Assembly: GCF_905404315.1 (NCBI RefSeq)
Contig: NC_066272.1
Location: 7,936,001-8,000,000 of the forward strand
Origin: Leptidea sinapis
Lineage: Eukaryota; Arthropoda; Insecta; Lepidoptera; Pieridae
Direction of reading: 5' to 3'
DNA length: 64,000 bases
The notes beneath the pieces are model-generated. The model made no database searches, was not told the origin of the DNA, and saw only the letters and a list, made by a program, of their open reading frames with translations. The translations under genes were made by a program, and so were the position numbers. Each line of letters starts with the position of its first letter. Position 1 is the first letter of the stretch. Of the stretch, positions 10,110-22,080 are shown piece by piece.

Positions 10110-10908
10110 TACAGAATGTAAGTATACAATAACAATATAAACAGCCATTGCAATATTACAACATATACTTGATTCTAGTACATCTAAGCTATATCGACAC
10201 AATATTGTTATTAGTTTTAGTAGTAAAGTGTGGATATATACATAATATTTGATTTTTAACTTAATGAGCAAATGTCTCACCTGTTAAAAATGAATAACAG
10301 TTAAGTTTCGCACACTTGAAGTTAAAGATACATTGCCGAACTTTTTAGTAAGTATGTTCTAAATTTGAAGGCTCGGCTGAAATGTTATGGCATAAAGATT
10401 GAAATGTAACAATATATTTCAGTTTTTATTATTATAAGAAAATATCAGAAAAATATTACAATGACTTATTAATTCCTCGTAATATTGACCGTCTGTTAGT
10501 AATTTCCTGTCCGTTGTATTTAATAATATGAAAGTCTATCAAGACAATAAACATTTGAAATTTTTCGCGGAAATTAACGAAAATTTATTTTTGATATTAT
10601 TTGGAATAATGTTAGATTGACAGCTTTTGTGTCGAACAACTAATATTTCTAACTCGTGTAATTCTAGCATAATATTAAATCAATTAAATTGATTTAAATT
10701 ACTGGCTTAACAAGTATCTAGGGACTGGACTGGGACCTCTCCCACAAATGTAGGATTGTCGAGACAAAACACATGGGCGCAACAAACTAACTTTTTCTTC
10801 AATAAATAGTTTATCAATATTTATTCAATAAATAGTCTTCGGCGATCGCTCGCCAAGGTGTCAAATTCAGTAAAACACACACAAAAATGTTATGGAAATG
10901 GCAGATGT
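10110..10908. other. AT-rich spacer
   Basis: No gene or repeat match is supported. Confidence 0.4.
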
Positions 10909-10938
10909 ACCAGTGGGAGGCTCCTTTGCTTAGGATGC
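10909..10938 (+). repeat. S2 repeat edge fragment
   Basis: Only the first ~30 bp of the S2 edge are present (ACCAGTGGGAGGCTCCTTTG). They join directly to the LINE tail that follows. Confidence 0.5.
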
Positions 10939-11062
10939 ATCGGTTGTTACTAAGACAATGAAGTTGGACTCTAAAGAGTTAATAGTCTACAAGTATCATG
11001 ACCTGAGTACTTTATGTACATTTCCTTTCATAAAATGTAGCTTAATATGTATAAATAAATAA
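10939..11062 (+). repeat. LINE 3' tail, family T2
   Basis: A stretch with GACTCTAAAGAGTTAATAGT, then CATGACCTGAGTACTTTATG, ends in AAATAAATAAATTACT. The same 3' end occurs inverted at 36066-36240. Only the untranslated tail is present. Confidence 0.5.
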
Positions 11063-11108
11063 ATTACTACATATTTCACAGTTAACATTATATATCACAA
11101 AGTATATT

Positions 11109-11283
11109 TACCAGTGGGAGGCTCCTTTGCGTAGGGTGCCGGCTAGATTATGGGTACCACAACGGCGCGTATTTCTGCCGTGACTTCACGGCAGTAGAAT
11201 TATGTAAACATTACTGTGTTCCGGTCTGAAAGGCGCCGTAGCTAGTGAAATTACTGGGCAAATGAGATTTAACATCTTATATA
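11109..11283 (+). repeat. S2 repeat, truncated
   Basis: It runs from ACCAGTGGGAGGCTCCTTTG through GGGCAAATGAGATTTAACAT and stops at about two thirds of the unit. Confidence 0.6.
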
Positions 11284-11765
11284 TGCAGATCACAAAACAT
11301 TTCATAGTATCCAGGTTCCATTTATCGTGGTATAATCATTGAAAACTACCCGAAATATCCGTTGGACATTGTAGCGAACAAACAAAAGCCTAAAATGATT
11401 TTTATTTGAGTCGAAACAATAACGCTACCCATACCTCTGCCGTATTTAATGACACCCATTGTAAGCCATATTTGCCATTATTGTCGATTTGAGCTATATT
11501 TTTATGGCTTCATTTCGTGTTGTGTAAATTCAAAAATAAGTAAAATGGATTTGATTGTCAGCATTAGTGATTAATGAAAATACTTTTTAATTACTAAGCA
11601 TGTAGGTATTATCTTTTTTTATTTGCTGCGGTATTGAGTTGGTGGTGTTGTTTTATAAATAAACAATTAATCATTATTCTGCATGTACAAATAACTAGTG
11701 TAATACATTTAAAAATTATAAAATTTATGCAGGAATATAGATAGCATGCATGTAACATATATAAA
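11284..11765. other. Unassigned spacer
   Basis: Nothing supported. Confidence 0.4.
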
Positions 11766-11768
11766 TAC

Positions 11769-11900
11769 ATATATATATATATATATGTGTGTGTATATAT
11801 ATATACTACTATATATATATATATAGTAGTAGTACTGTATATATATATATATATATATTGGTATCGCTTATATATATATATATATATATATATAGTAGTA
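11769..11900. repeat. (TA)n microsatellite cluster
   Basis: Several TA runs are separated by short inserts. The insert TAGTAGTAGTACTGTA appears twice (about 11825 and 11893), so a block of the tract was duplicated. It abuts the 5' end of LINE copy 1. The 139-codon minus frame across it is a repeat artefact. Confidence 0.85.
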
Positions 11901-12340
11901 GTACTGTAGTGACGTGTACGTGACAGCAGTATCAGTGTGTGTAAAGTTTTATTAAAATTATTTAGGAAATACCAAGCGGATTTCAACAAAAAGTGCATCC
12001 AACCATTTATAAAGGTACTGTGAACCACATACTTTGGAGGTTTCTCTAAGTCATCCCGTTTTATTTAAATAATAAGCAAAATATACGAAGCATTCTATGA
12101 ACCATTTGTATAAATACCCTCACAATAATTGATAAATTATTGTCGCCCCAATAATATAAATATCCAAACACGTCAGTCAACGTCAACGTGTTAAATTGGA
12201 TATTTGGCATTTAAAAACTGACAGCAGCAGTATTGCCACACCTAGCAGACCAACCGGTCGGATACAAGGATTTTGGCCTAATCTACAATATACTCTTTGG
12301 ATTGTTCTTATATTAAACTCTGATTGGGATAATTATAATA

Positions 12341-13338
12341 ATGGACTGCCGTAAATGTTTAAAAAGTATATCTGATGTAGAGGGCATTAAATGTACCTCT
12401 TGCTTAGCATGGTTGCATTTTTATTGTGCTGATTTGACGGAAACAGACTTTAAAAAAAATTACCTATGAACATAATAAAGTGGAGGTGTTCTGCATGTAA
12501 GGCAAAAAAGAAAGCTATAAATTCAACGACCACCTCGCCCACACCTCACTTTGCCGCATCCTTAAACGTAGATACTGAGGCCTTAACTAGATATATGGAT
12601 ACAAAACTTGCAGACTTGAGGCAGCAGTGGCGTGATGATCTCAATTTTGCTATCTTGGAGGTCTCACGAACACTTAGGAACGATATATATGCCCTAGAAA
12701 ATCGCATGAGCACATGGGAAGAAAGGTTGGCTCAAGTGGAATCGGCGAATGTCACAAACCCCCCTTCCCTGCCGTCCAACTTTCTCGAGGAAAATGCGGC
12801 ACTGCGTAAGGAGCTGGAAACCCTACGCAACAAATTCGGCGACGTCGATCAAGCCTCCAGAACCTGCAACATTGAGATCCAAAATGTGCCCGAAAGAAAA
12901 GGTGAAAATCTAATACAGCTTTCTTATACACTTAGCAGGATCCTAAATGTTGAACTAAAGGACTCTGACATAAAAACTGTTCATCGCGTTGCGCCAGGTG
13001 TACCTACAAATCGCCCGAAAAATATTATATTGCAATTAACAACTCGCAGAAAACGTGATGATTTTATTGCTGCCGCACGTGTGCGGGGGCTCTCTGAAAA
13101 TTGATCAATTGCTCAGCGGGTCTGCAGTTGCTCCTGGTGTTAATGACAATAATCGATTCTACGTCAATGAGCATCTAACTCTGAAAAATAAAATACTCTT
13201 CAGTAAAGTCAGGCTTCTTGCAAAGGAAAAGGATATAAGTATGTATGGATAAAAAACTGTAGTATTTTTGTTAGAAAAACTGATGAAGCTAAAGTCATTC
13301 AAGTGAGATCCAATGATGATATAGCTAAACTAGTATGA
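12341..13338 (+). pseudogene. LINE ORF1 (PHD finger, FP-like domain), copy 1
   Basis: ORF1 proteins bind LINE RNA and chaperone reverse transcription. ATG at 12341 opens MDCRKCLKSISD, then CTSCLAWLHFYC and, after a frameshift in the A-run at about 12455, KWRCSACK. Together these give the C-x2-C...C-x2-C-x4-H-x2-C...W-x-C-x2-C spacing of a PHD finger. A coiled-coil-prone region follows, then CNIEIQNVPERKGENL and VHRVAPG (RRM-like part). The C-terminal part NRFYVNEHLTLKNKILFSK resembles the baculovirus FP25K-like domain found in many LINE ORF1s; it is in another frame after a lesion near 13090. A third lesion, one A lost near 13230, removes the final block that copy 2 retains. Three frameshifts make it a pseudogene. 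Confidence 0.8.
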
Positions 13339-13570
13339 CTATATTGCCATTTGTTTGTATATTATATTATTATAGTCAAATTACCTATATTTATTATTGT
13401 TACCTTAACAGGCATTTAACTGTTTTTGCTATATCTAATACTCGTCTTTTTTACTAATGTCATATTATTTTAATTTTGTATTTATACTCTATTATTGCAG
13501 TACGGAGCGCGAAACTGGTTTTATCTATAATTTTAATATTTTTCTTATTCATCTTTTTTGACTACGGATA

Positions 13571-16432
13571 ATGGTTCAACATGCCTTATCTATTTAGTAT
13601 CAAAACTGTGGAGGCATGAAGAGTAAGCTTGACAAATTCAGACAAAGTGTTCTTTCTAGCAACTACGATATTATTGTGCTGGTAGAGACCTGGTTAGTTG
13701 ATTCTATTTTTGATGGAGAGCTGCATTTGAGGGATTATGACATATTTCGACGAGACAGAAACCTTGAACTCTCTCGTAAAAAAGGTGGCGGTGGGGTCAT
13801 GGTCATGGCGAGGAGAGAAATTAATGCTATACGGTTGACTGAGTTTGAAGCCCCGGATTTGGAGGAAATATACATTAATTTGCCATCTCACTCTGGTCTG
13901 CTTCTCAATACTTGTTACTTTACACCTGCCTCTCACTACTCTGCATACATAAAATTCTTTGATAAATTGCATGACATATATGCTAGCTCACGTTTTTCTA
14001 ATTACATAATTATGGGCGATTTTAATTTACCCAATCTCATATGGTCATCCACTCCAGAAATTTTATTACAGTCTGCAAATACTGAGTCATCTAAATTACT
14101 GCTGCATACCATGTCCTTTATGAATTTAAAACAGATTAATGCTGTTTACAATAACAATGCGAGGCTTTTAGACCTAGTACTGTCAACACTTCCCAGAAAA
14201 GTTGATTTCTCCATTGATCCGTTACTTAATCCGGTTCCTCATCACCCGCCTTTAGATTTTCTATGTTCTTTTGATAAGACAACTATCATGTCATCAGCTA
14301 CTGTCAATCGAAGAAATTTCTTTACTGCAGATTACGAGTTAATAAATAATGCTATCGAGAAGGTTGATTGGGTGACACTACTGGCCTCGTCTTCTACAGA
14401 AGATGCTGTTGCCATGTTTTACTTAAAAATAAATGAGATTATTGCTGCTTATGTACCATTCTGTAAACCTAAATCCCGAAAGTATACACTTTGGTTCAGC
14501 AATGGCTTGATAAGAACTCTAAATCGTAAGAAAAAACTCTGGTATCGTTGGAAGACCTACAAAAACTTGTGCGACTACCAGGAGTTCTCTTTACTAAGAG
14601 CGCGTGTGAAGGGTCTTATGAAACATTGCTTTAATCGATACATAGAAAGGATTGAATTTTCGCTAAAAACAAATATCAAAAAATTTTGGAAATACACGTC
14701 GACAAATAAACATACTAACTCAGGATACCCTAAGCTTATGAAATATGGCACTATTACATCTGACGACCCTAAACAAATAGCAGACATGTTTTCAGAATAT
14801 TTTCAGTCAGTTTTTGAATCTCAAACTGGTTCAAGTCGAGACACTGGTTACACGGTTGACGAGAGCCATTCCAGTGACTCGCATATACTTATAAATAATT
14901 TATGTTTTTGTAAAGAGGAAATTACTAAGGAATTGTATATGCTTGACTCTAATAAAGGCCCTGGCCCAGATCAAATAAGGCCAGTTTTTCTCAAGCGTAC
15001 ATATCGGTCAATATGTATACCTCTACAGAGTTTATTCAATAAGTGTCTCTCCGGTGGTGATTTTCCTCATTGCTGGAAATTATCTTATATAACGCCTATT
15101 TTTAAGTCAGGTTCTAAAAGTGATGTTGAAAATTACCGCCCAATATCAATCCTTTCCGCAATCCCTAAGGTCCTCGAAAGATTAGTGCACCGAAGCATTT
15201 ATTCCTGCCTAAAGCATGTTGTTATAGACCAACAGCATGGCTTTGCAACAGGCAAATCTACTCTAACTAATCTCCTTGTTTTTACTAATTATGTTTTTAG
15301 CGGTTTGGATAGTAAACATCAGAAAGACACAATCTATACAGATTTTCAGAAGGCATTTGACAAAGTTGACCATATAATGCTTTTACAAAAGTTGTCTTTT
15401 GATGGTATTAAAGGAAATCTTTTGCGATGGTTTACAGCTTACCTACATAATCGTGTTCAATCGGTGATTATAAATAAATATACTTCATCTCAAGTATTAG
15501 TGACATCCGGCGTACCCCAGGGCTCAATCCTTGGGCCGTTGCTTTTCTCCTTATTTATCAACGACATATCGACGTGCTTCCTACATTGCAATTATTTACT
15601 CTATGCAGATGATCTAAAGTTATATAAAAAGATACTTACACCTTCTGATGTGTCACTAATACAGGAAGATCTTGATAGGCTCGACGACTATAGCAAAAGA
15701 AACAAATTATTTCTAAATTATAATAAGTGTCAGCATGTCATGTTTACTAGAAACACCCGTAATATAATCACGTCCAACCTCACCCTTGGAGACCATGTCC
15801 TTGAATCTGTTCACTCTGTCAGGGATCTTGGGGTCCTTCTTGACCCTAAACTAACCTTGGACAAGCATGTGGGCATAATTATTAATAAAGCTTACCGAAT
15901 GTTAGGCTTCATAACCCGTGTCACCAGACCTTTCAAAGATAAAGCCACATATTTACACCTTTATAAAACGCTCGTGCAGTCTCAGTTGGAATATGCCTGT
16001 CCAATCCGGAATCCCCATTATGTTATATATGTTAGGTAGCTGGAGGCTGTACAAAAGAAATTCTTACGCATTTTAAACTATCGCATGAATTGTGGTAGGG
16101 CTAACTACAATGAACTTTTAAAAACATACAATTTACTTTCACTTAGCCAAAGACGTCACTTAATAGACTGTGTCACCTTAAGAAAAATATGTGTGAATGA
16201 ACTAGCTTGTCCTGAACTTCTCGAGCTTTTGCCATTCAATGTTCCTGCCAGGTCTTTACGCACGCACAGAACTTTCAACCTACCGACTCCTAGAACCAAT
16301 ATTGGGTTTCGCGCGCCTCTTCACAGAATCTGTTCATCATTGGATTCTCACATTAATGTCGACCTGTTTTCGCACTCCTCTACTGCTGCATTTAAGACTT
16401 AGTTAAAACAACAATTACTGTCCTTACCTTAA
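13571..16432 (+). pseudogene. LINE ORF2 (APE endonuclease and reverse transcriptase), copy 1
   Basis: The polyprotein nicks target DNA and primes reverse transcription there. The likely start is ATG at 13571, because copy 2 shows the frame continuing upstream of 13616; here that link is broken by TAG just before YQNCGGMKSKL. The endonuclease includes DIIVLVETWL, YIIMGDFNLPNL and LLDLVLS (residues about 30-210). RT motifs are PGPDQI, NYRPISILSAIPKVLERL, DFQKAFDKVDH, SGVPQGSILGPLLFS and YADD (about 15603). A second nonsense codon, TAG at 16037-16039, replaces the Gln codon of copy 2 (CAA). A third at 16400-16402 removes the last ten residues. A short deletion near 16305 is in frame. From 13616 to 16036 the frame is fully open (807 codons). 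Confidence 0.88.
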
Positions 16433-16737
16433 ACCTTGTATCTTTATTCATTATTATATCCCTGTCTGTGTCTTTATTTATATAATACTGTGTATTCGCC
16501 TAAATATTCTATTGTTTACTTATCCTATCGTTCTGTTGTCATGTATGTAAAATTGTATTCTTTTGTGTTCTCAGTGAAACTGTTCTAGGATATATCTAAT
16601 ATTGTAATTTGTATATTTATTTAACTTTATTTGTACTATAGTGATGTGTCTGTTTGTTTCCTTTATAAATAAATAAATAATATACTAAATAATATAGACA
16701 TATATTATATATATATATACAAATGTGTACAAACCTA

Positions 16738-17012
16738 CAAGACCAGCAATTCTTTGGACAGGATGCCGGCTAGATTATGGATACCACAACGGTCCCTATT
16801 TCTGTCGTGAAGCAGTAATGTGTAAACATTATTGGGATTCGGTAAGTTAGGCGTCGTAGTTAGTGAAGTACTTAGGTCTCAAGGTGACGAGCGCAATTGT
16901 GTTGCCGCTCAGAACTTGTGTTTTTCAAGAATCCTAAACGGCACTGCATTGTAATGGTCAGAGCATATCAATTACCATCAACTGAACGTCCTGCTCGTCT
17001 CGTGCCTTATTG
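16738..17012 (+). repeat. S2 repeat
   Basis: It begins ACCAGCAATTCTTTGGACAG (edge altered), continues with GGCTAGATTATGGATACCAC, and ends CTGAACGTCCTGCTCGTCTC. It lies just downstream of the LINE tail. Confidence 0.6.
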
Positions 17013-17037
17013 ATCATTATGATAAAGATCATTTATT

Positions 17038-17105
17038 ATGGAAGAGGAGGACAAACGGACATACATTAGTGTCTCCATGGCCCATACATTAATCACAGCA
17101 TTATT
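17038..17105 (+). repeat. S4 SINE body fragment
   Basis: The AAGAGGAGGACAAACGGACA and GGCCCATACATTA blocks match the body of the tRNA-headed repeat at 37349-37562 and the copy at 47680-47775. Confidence 0.4.
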
Positions 17106-18191
17106 GTTGAACAAATAAAACGTCTAATAATCGTAAAAAATAAATATGTACTACTATTGAAAAGTGGCAGTAGTATAGTTAAAGATTTGTCTGTAAAACA
17201 TATTTTTAATTATTAAAGGCCAATTTAAATATCATTATCATTATCAAGCCAAAATGTAATTTTAAATCAGGTCAAAATAAACTAGATGACGCTGAAAATA
17301 AAAACATATCAATTCAAAAGGTACAACACTAGTTGTTTATAATAAAGTATTATATTTGTCCCTACACAGCGCCTCGAACGTGTTGTTTGAACAGAGAGTC
17401 CGGCTCAACTTGATTGGCTCTACGTCCAGATAACACAATAAATATTGAAGATGTTGAGTTTATATATAACGTTTATAAATTAATGTTTAAAGTCCGTTGC
17501 GTTATTTGACCCCCAGGAACATAATACGGATACGACAGTTCTGCATTGTTAAAGTGATTTAAAAACTATCGATTCCATTTCAAGAAGACGTTTATCAATA
17601 TTGGGAATGGATATTGAATGGAAATACTTATAGGAAATATTTAAATAATAAATGGTTAAGTGGGAATAACTTCAGAGACTTCATATTATAATAAATAAGT
17701 TTTATGTAACTTGTTAATTTCAAAATATTGTAGTATAACTATTACCTTCAAAAATATTTTCTGCTTAGATCATTTATACGTATATATAAACTATGACACT
17801 GACCTGTATAAATACCACTGGACAGGCTGTTCCATATGTTTGACAGCAAATTTTTTGTACCTATTTGAAGCGCCACTCGCGAGTGTACAGAGAACTAATT
17901 TTGGCGTATAATGCAAATGGCTGTAAAGGAACGTACAATACTCTGAAGTATGTTTGCATTTTGAGTTAAATTCGTTCGTTTTCAGTGTTCAAGAATCAAC
18001 GTAATAAAGTACACATTTTTTTTGTAATAGCTTCCCACCATCTATCGAAGTTTGCTGAGGTTGTCTTCAGTAGTTTTAGTATCGAATACTCTCGCTGCAT
18101 GGTCAACAGTGCCAAAATGGCGAATATCAAACAGGCACAAAAACACATTGACAGCCGGCAGTCCAGAGATACATTGTAGAGGTTAGTGCTA
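17106..18191. other. Unassigned spacer
   Basis: Mostly AT-rich. At 18116 an ATG in a good Kozak-like context (GCCAAAATGG) opens a 20-codon frame ending at 18179; nothing shows that it is used. No repeat family is recognised. Confidence 0.4.
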
Positions 18192-18232
18192 TGACAGCTG
18201 TGAAAACGTCGAAAAAAATAGACTTAAGAACT
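18192..18232 (+). repeat. 41-nt direct repeat, left copy
   Basis: This stretch, starting TGACAGCTGTGAAAACGTCG, recurs at 22040-22080 with one mismatch. The two copies exactly border element A copy 1. Confidence 0.85.
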
Positions 18233-18895
18233 AACCTCTATTTTGAGCAATTCACGCAAAACAAAGTGTTATACAAATCGCGAGTGTAAGACTTAGCTTG
18301 TCACGCACATTAAACTAATATTCCTGGCCTGTTTTTATCGGTTGTCTAACAGCAAGAGACTATCAGATAGAGTCTATCTAGACGTATATATTATCTAAGT
18401 TTTTCTGGTACAGTAATAAAAAAAATGCTACTTTCATTTCTGTAATAGTTTGTGGCACAAAGCAACAGGAGAAGAGGAGTTTTATGTGTCGATATTCCAC
18501 AAGCCGCTCACAAGGGATATGTGGACGGAATGGTCGAAAGCGGTAGGTTTGACTGAGGATCTTTGTTGGACTAGTTAGGAGACAAACACACTAAAAGTCC
18601 TGGGAGCCACAATTCCTTCCACAATCATTCGTTACCTAAACTATTGAGAATATCGAGATGCTGAGTATAGAAATTGATACATCACTAATATTAATAACAG
18701 GGTTTAGTAAAAGCCGTGGTGTGACGACGAGGAAAAAAAAAATACTCGTAGTTACACTGGTGTTACAAACAGGCGTGACCACGAGTTGGGAATGTAATAA
18801 ATAGATTTTTTTTTATGGAAAGAATAAATATCCTAAACTCGTTATGGGTCCATAATAAAATATTTCTTCTCGTTCCATCAATATATTAATTCGAA

Positions 18896-18903
18896 AGTAC
18901 TAT
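18896..18903. repeat. Target-site duplication, left (AGTACTAT)
   Basis: It is identical to 21492-21499. In element A copy 2 the uninterrupted site reads GAGAGTACTATTTAAATT, so this duplication marks the nested LINE insertion. Confidence 0.9.
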
Positions 18904-21491
18904 ATCATTCCTTCATTCATACACTCACGCCTTGTTCCCGTCGGGGTAGGCAGAGACAATAGAATGCCACTTGATTCTAATCTTACAAACCTCACGCGCT
19001 TCCTCTACATTCATTACTCTTTTCATACATGCTTGCCGGTCGCGGGTGCTCCGGACCTTTCCCTTTCTTAAAACACACACACTTGCCTTATATATTTGAT
19101 GCGTCATTTTTTCTTCACTCATTCGCTCCACATGTCTAAACCATTTCAGCATTCCTTTTTCAGGCCTTGTCACAACATCCTCTTTCAAATCACAGCGCGC
19201 TTATATTACCGCATTCGGAATTCTATCAATCAGTCTTACCCCACACATACTACGCAGTGATCGCATCTCAACTGCGTTAATTCTGCTTTTATGCTTCTTC
19301 TGCCATACCCAGCTCTCTCTTCCATACATTAACGGTGCGACAAGCACTCCATTAAGTACAGCCATTCGCGCTTCTATTGGCACAGTCTGGCCGTTTATAA
19401 AAGCATGCAGCGCTCCATTCACACAGGTTCCCACAGTCACTCTCCTTTCAATATCACCTTCATATCACCCGTCTCTTGTAAACATGCTACCCAAAAATTC
19501 TGTAACTTGTTCTACCCTTTCATCTTCAATCGTAATATTACACTCAGTCAACCTTTAATCCATCTCAAATACCATCACTTTCGTCTTTCTTGCATTCACT
19601 TTCAAACCTCTCGCTTTAAAGCTCCCGTTCAAGCAGTCTATCATTTGTTGCAACTCATTCACCGATGATGATAAAATTACTTGAACATCAGCGTACAAGA
19701 GGCACTTAACAAACAACCCTTCCATATTAATTCCACATTGCATTTCTCTCACATCATTCATGCATCTATCCATGAATAGGTTGAACAACCAAGGCGAAGC
19801 TACACAACCTTGCCTGACACATTTGGTGATACTAAACCAGCCCGTATAGGCACTATTAATACGAACGCAGGTTTGAGAATCCCTGTACAGAGACTTAAGA
19901 GCCCTTATCAGAAAATTATCCACTCCATACATAGATAAGACCTTCCATAATTCCTTTTTATTCACCCTATCATATGCCTTTTCCAAGTCTATGAACGCGC
20001 AATATACTTTCTGGTTTTTTGCCAGACATTTTTCAGTAATGCAGCGTAAGGAAAAGACTTGACCCGTACATCCCATTCCCTTCCAAAGTCCCACTTGCAC
20101 ATCCCATACCCTGTCATTAGTCACATTCATTACTCTTTCAATCAATATTCTGGCATACACTTTTCCAACAACACTAAGAAGGCTGATCCCGCGATAATAT
20201 TGACATTCCTGTTGCGAACCTTTGCCTTTATAAATTGGGACAATCACAGCCTTCGTCCAATCGTCTGGAACTTGGCCCTGTTTCCAACATAAATTAAATA
20301 GGCGATGCAGCAGGCTCACTATTAGTCCATCGCCAGCCTTCAACATTTCAGTCGTGACTCGATCATACCCAGCAGGGCTTCTGACCTCATACCTCTTATC
20401 GCTTTCATAATTTCATCCATTAAAATTTCATCACTCGCCTCCACAAACATATCTATTATCTCATCTTGCTCTTTTTCACTTACATCTTTCTCCAAAAAGC
20501 TCTCAAAATAATTGTAACAGCACTCTAGTATCATACTTTCTTCATTCATGACCGCACCTCGTACATTCCTCATCAGTTTCATAGATGAATTTATATTTTT
20601 GCCCCGCGCTTCTTTTACGAGTTTCCAAAACAGTTTTATACTATCTCGGATACTTGCGCCGAATTGATCCTTATATTTCACCTTTTTCTTATTCCTTTTC
20701 TTATTCCTTTTCTTCTCTATACATTCTATAACTTTCACTTTCACGCATCTATATTTGTCCTTGATTTCTTTAACATTATCTTTATTTATACCGCCTCTCA
20801 CTCTATTCGTTGCTTCTATTGCTAAGACATCCAGCCATGTTTCTTTCTTTTCCTCAACCATTCTTCTAGTTTCATCATCCCACCATTCGGCATTCTGGCA
20901 TTTCTTACGCCTTCTTTTATGCGGTATGAGCCGCATACATCTTCAGCACGTTTTATAATGTTGGTTTTGAATACATCATACATCATTCACACTTTCCTCA
21001 TTAAGATCACTCCAGCTTTTTTCTAGCCGTTCACTCAATTGCTTTTTATACATCTCTTTTACTCGCTGATTTTTTAATCTCTCCACTTTTATACGTTCGA
21101 ATTCCGTAGTTGACCGTTTTGATCTGTGCCACCAGTTTTACATTTTCATACCCATGACGCTTCACTCCAACCCTTGCATTGAAACATGACAATACGTTCA
21201 TTCAACTTAGGCAATAACAAAACCTCTTTCGTTTGTTCCCAAAATTCTTATCTTGCCGCCTTACTATGGGAAGAGTCCGGAGCGTATACACCTACCAAAA
21301 ATAGAGGTGGCAGACCTACTTTCAATCGTACCCAGATAAGGCGGGCACTTACGCACTCATACTCTCGCATGCATTCTGACATTTGCTCTGAAGAAGTATA
21401 CCGACGCTTTTACTGCCATGTTCTTCATTGGGAACTCCCAAACATATTTTTGAGAATGCGTCAGTATCTCTTTCCCCTTACATTTTGTCTT
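18904..21491 (-). mobile_element. Nested non-LTR retrotransposon (LINE B)
   Basis: A 2,588-bp LINE on the minus strand, 5'-truncated inside its endonuclease. Its 3' end at the left ends in a CATTCATTC-type repeat. Frames are broken into at least five pieces. The flanking AGTACTAT duplication and the empty site in element A copy 2 define the limits to the base. Clade unresolved: the coding style (YRGISLLSVVGKVYARIL, SAYPDGNKA end) is common in Lepidoptera. Confidence 0.88.
18912..21480 (-). pseudogene. LINE B polyprotein remnants (endonuclease, RT, C-terminus)
   Basis: Read from right to left. 21480-21180 has endonuclease traces (PPLFLVGVYAPDSS, EFWEQ). 20936-20340 is the linker (AEWWDDETRRMVEEKKETWL, IKLFWKLVKEARGKN). 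20346-19555 is the RT core, with LFNLCWKQGQVPDDW, YRGISLLSVVGKVYARIL, CAFIDLEKAYDRV, RQGCVASPWLFNLFMD and YADV where YADD is expected, so the second catalytic Asp is lost. 19440-19201 and 19188-18925 form the C-terminal part (MLKWFRHVERMSEEKMTHQI, SIVSAYPDGNKA). Frame changes separate these blocks. The protein would nick and reverse transcribe at its target, but this copy is dead. Confidence 0.85.
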
Positions 21492-21499
21492 AGTACTAT
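21492..21499. repeat. Target-site duplication, right (AGTACTAT)
   Basis: This is the right copy of the duplication flanking LINE B. It is followed by TTAAATTA as in element A copy 2. Confidence 0.9.
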
Positions 21500-22039
21500 T
21501 TAAATTAATAATTATTCTTTTTTTTTTATGAGAGATATTATAAATAAATTACAAATAACTTCACTAGCACAAATAGTAATACTTAAAGCAAAAATATAAT
21601 CCATGTCTTATACAGATGTGAAGATGAGTGGACAACACAAAGTTTTAGACAGACAACCGGGTATCCGGGTGCAAAATAAACATTTGCTCTGGAGCTCAAA
21701 TTTCAACTGTTCTAAACATTGAAAAATACTGAACTAATGCTTTTCTGTAAGTTGTGAAAATATTCATTTCAAATTATATAGAATGTGTAGGATACAATTT
21801 TACTCTGAAATCTAAACCAGATAGAAAAACAAGAGCTCCTTTAAAAATTTTTTGTGGGTAAAAACCTATCAATGTTCTTCCTATTGAACTTTTCTTCATT
21901 TGTTACATTTACATTTTTGATAGTACAAATTTTTATTTTATAGAAATAATATTTTTAGAAAGTTGATTGTATGTAAGTATATAATCAATTTTACACAGCA
22001 GTTTTTTTATTGCAGACTACAAAACTGTGTTGACGTTGG

Positions 22040-22080
22040 TGACAGCTGTAAAAACGTCGAAAAAAATAGACTTAAGAACT
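22040..22080 (+). repeat. 41-nt direct repeat, right copy
   Basis: It is identical to 18192-18232 except for A in place of G after the CAGCTGT core. Confidence 0.85.

Larger units (their letters stand above)
11911..16680 (+). mobile_element. Full-length PHD-type LINE, copy 1
   Basis: A non-LTR retrotransposon about 4.77 kb long. Its limits are set by comparison with copy 2 (54838-59276): both begin at the shared TGTACGTGACA motif and end in an AATAAATAAATAA tail after almost identical 3' UTRs. It contains ORF1 (PHD-like finger plus FP-like C-terminal domain) and ORF2 (APE endonuclease, RT). The layout, FP-like ORF1 and simple-repeat tail suit the CR1/Jockey supergroup; the exact clade is not decided. 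About 105 bp of 5' UTR near 12190-12300 are present here and absent from copy 2. Confidence 0.85.
18233..22039. mobile_element. Element A, copy 1, interrupted
   Basis: An unclassified interspersed element. Its two parts (18233-18903 and 21500-22039, about 1.2 kb together) match the uninterrupted copy at 24051-25298 in order. It begins AACCTCTATTTTGAGCAATT and ends near GTGTTGACGTTGG. No terminal inverted repeats are visible. A broken frame around 18490-18570 (FYVSIFHKPLTRDMWTEWSK) faintly recalls a THAP-type domain, but zinc ligands cannot be lined up, so I do not assign it. A LINE inserted at 18904-21491. Confidence 0.7.

Noticed and set aside
11609..12028. 139-codon minus-strand open frame
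   Set aside because: It is mostly Tyr/Ile/Thr from the (TA)n and (GT)n tracts and runs into LINE 5' UTR; a repeat artefact.
18480..18580. THAP domain in element A
   Set aside because: Only a loose resemblance around FYVSIFHKPLTRDMWTEWSK; the C2CH zinc ligands cannot be aligned in either copy.
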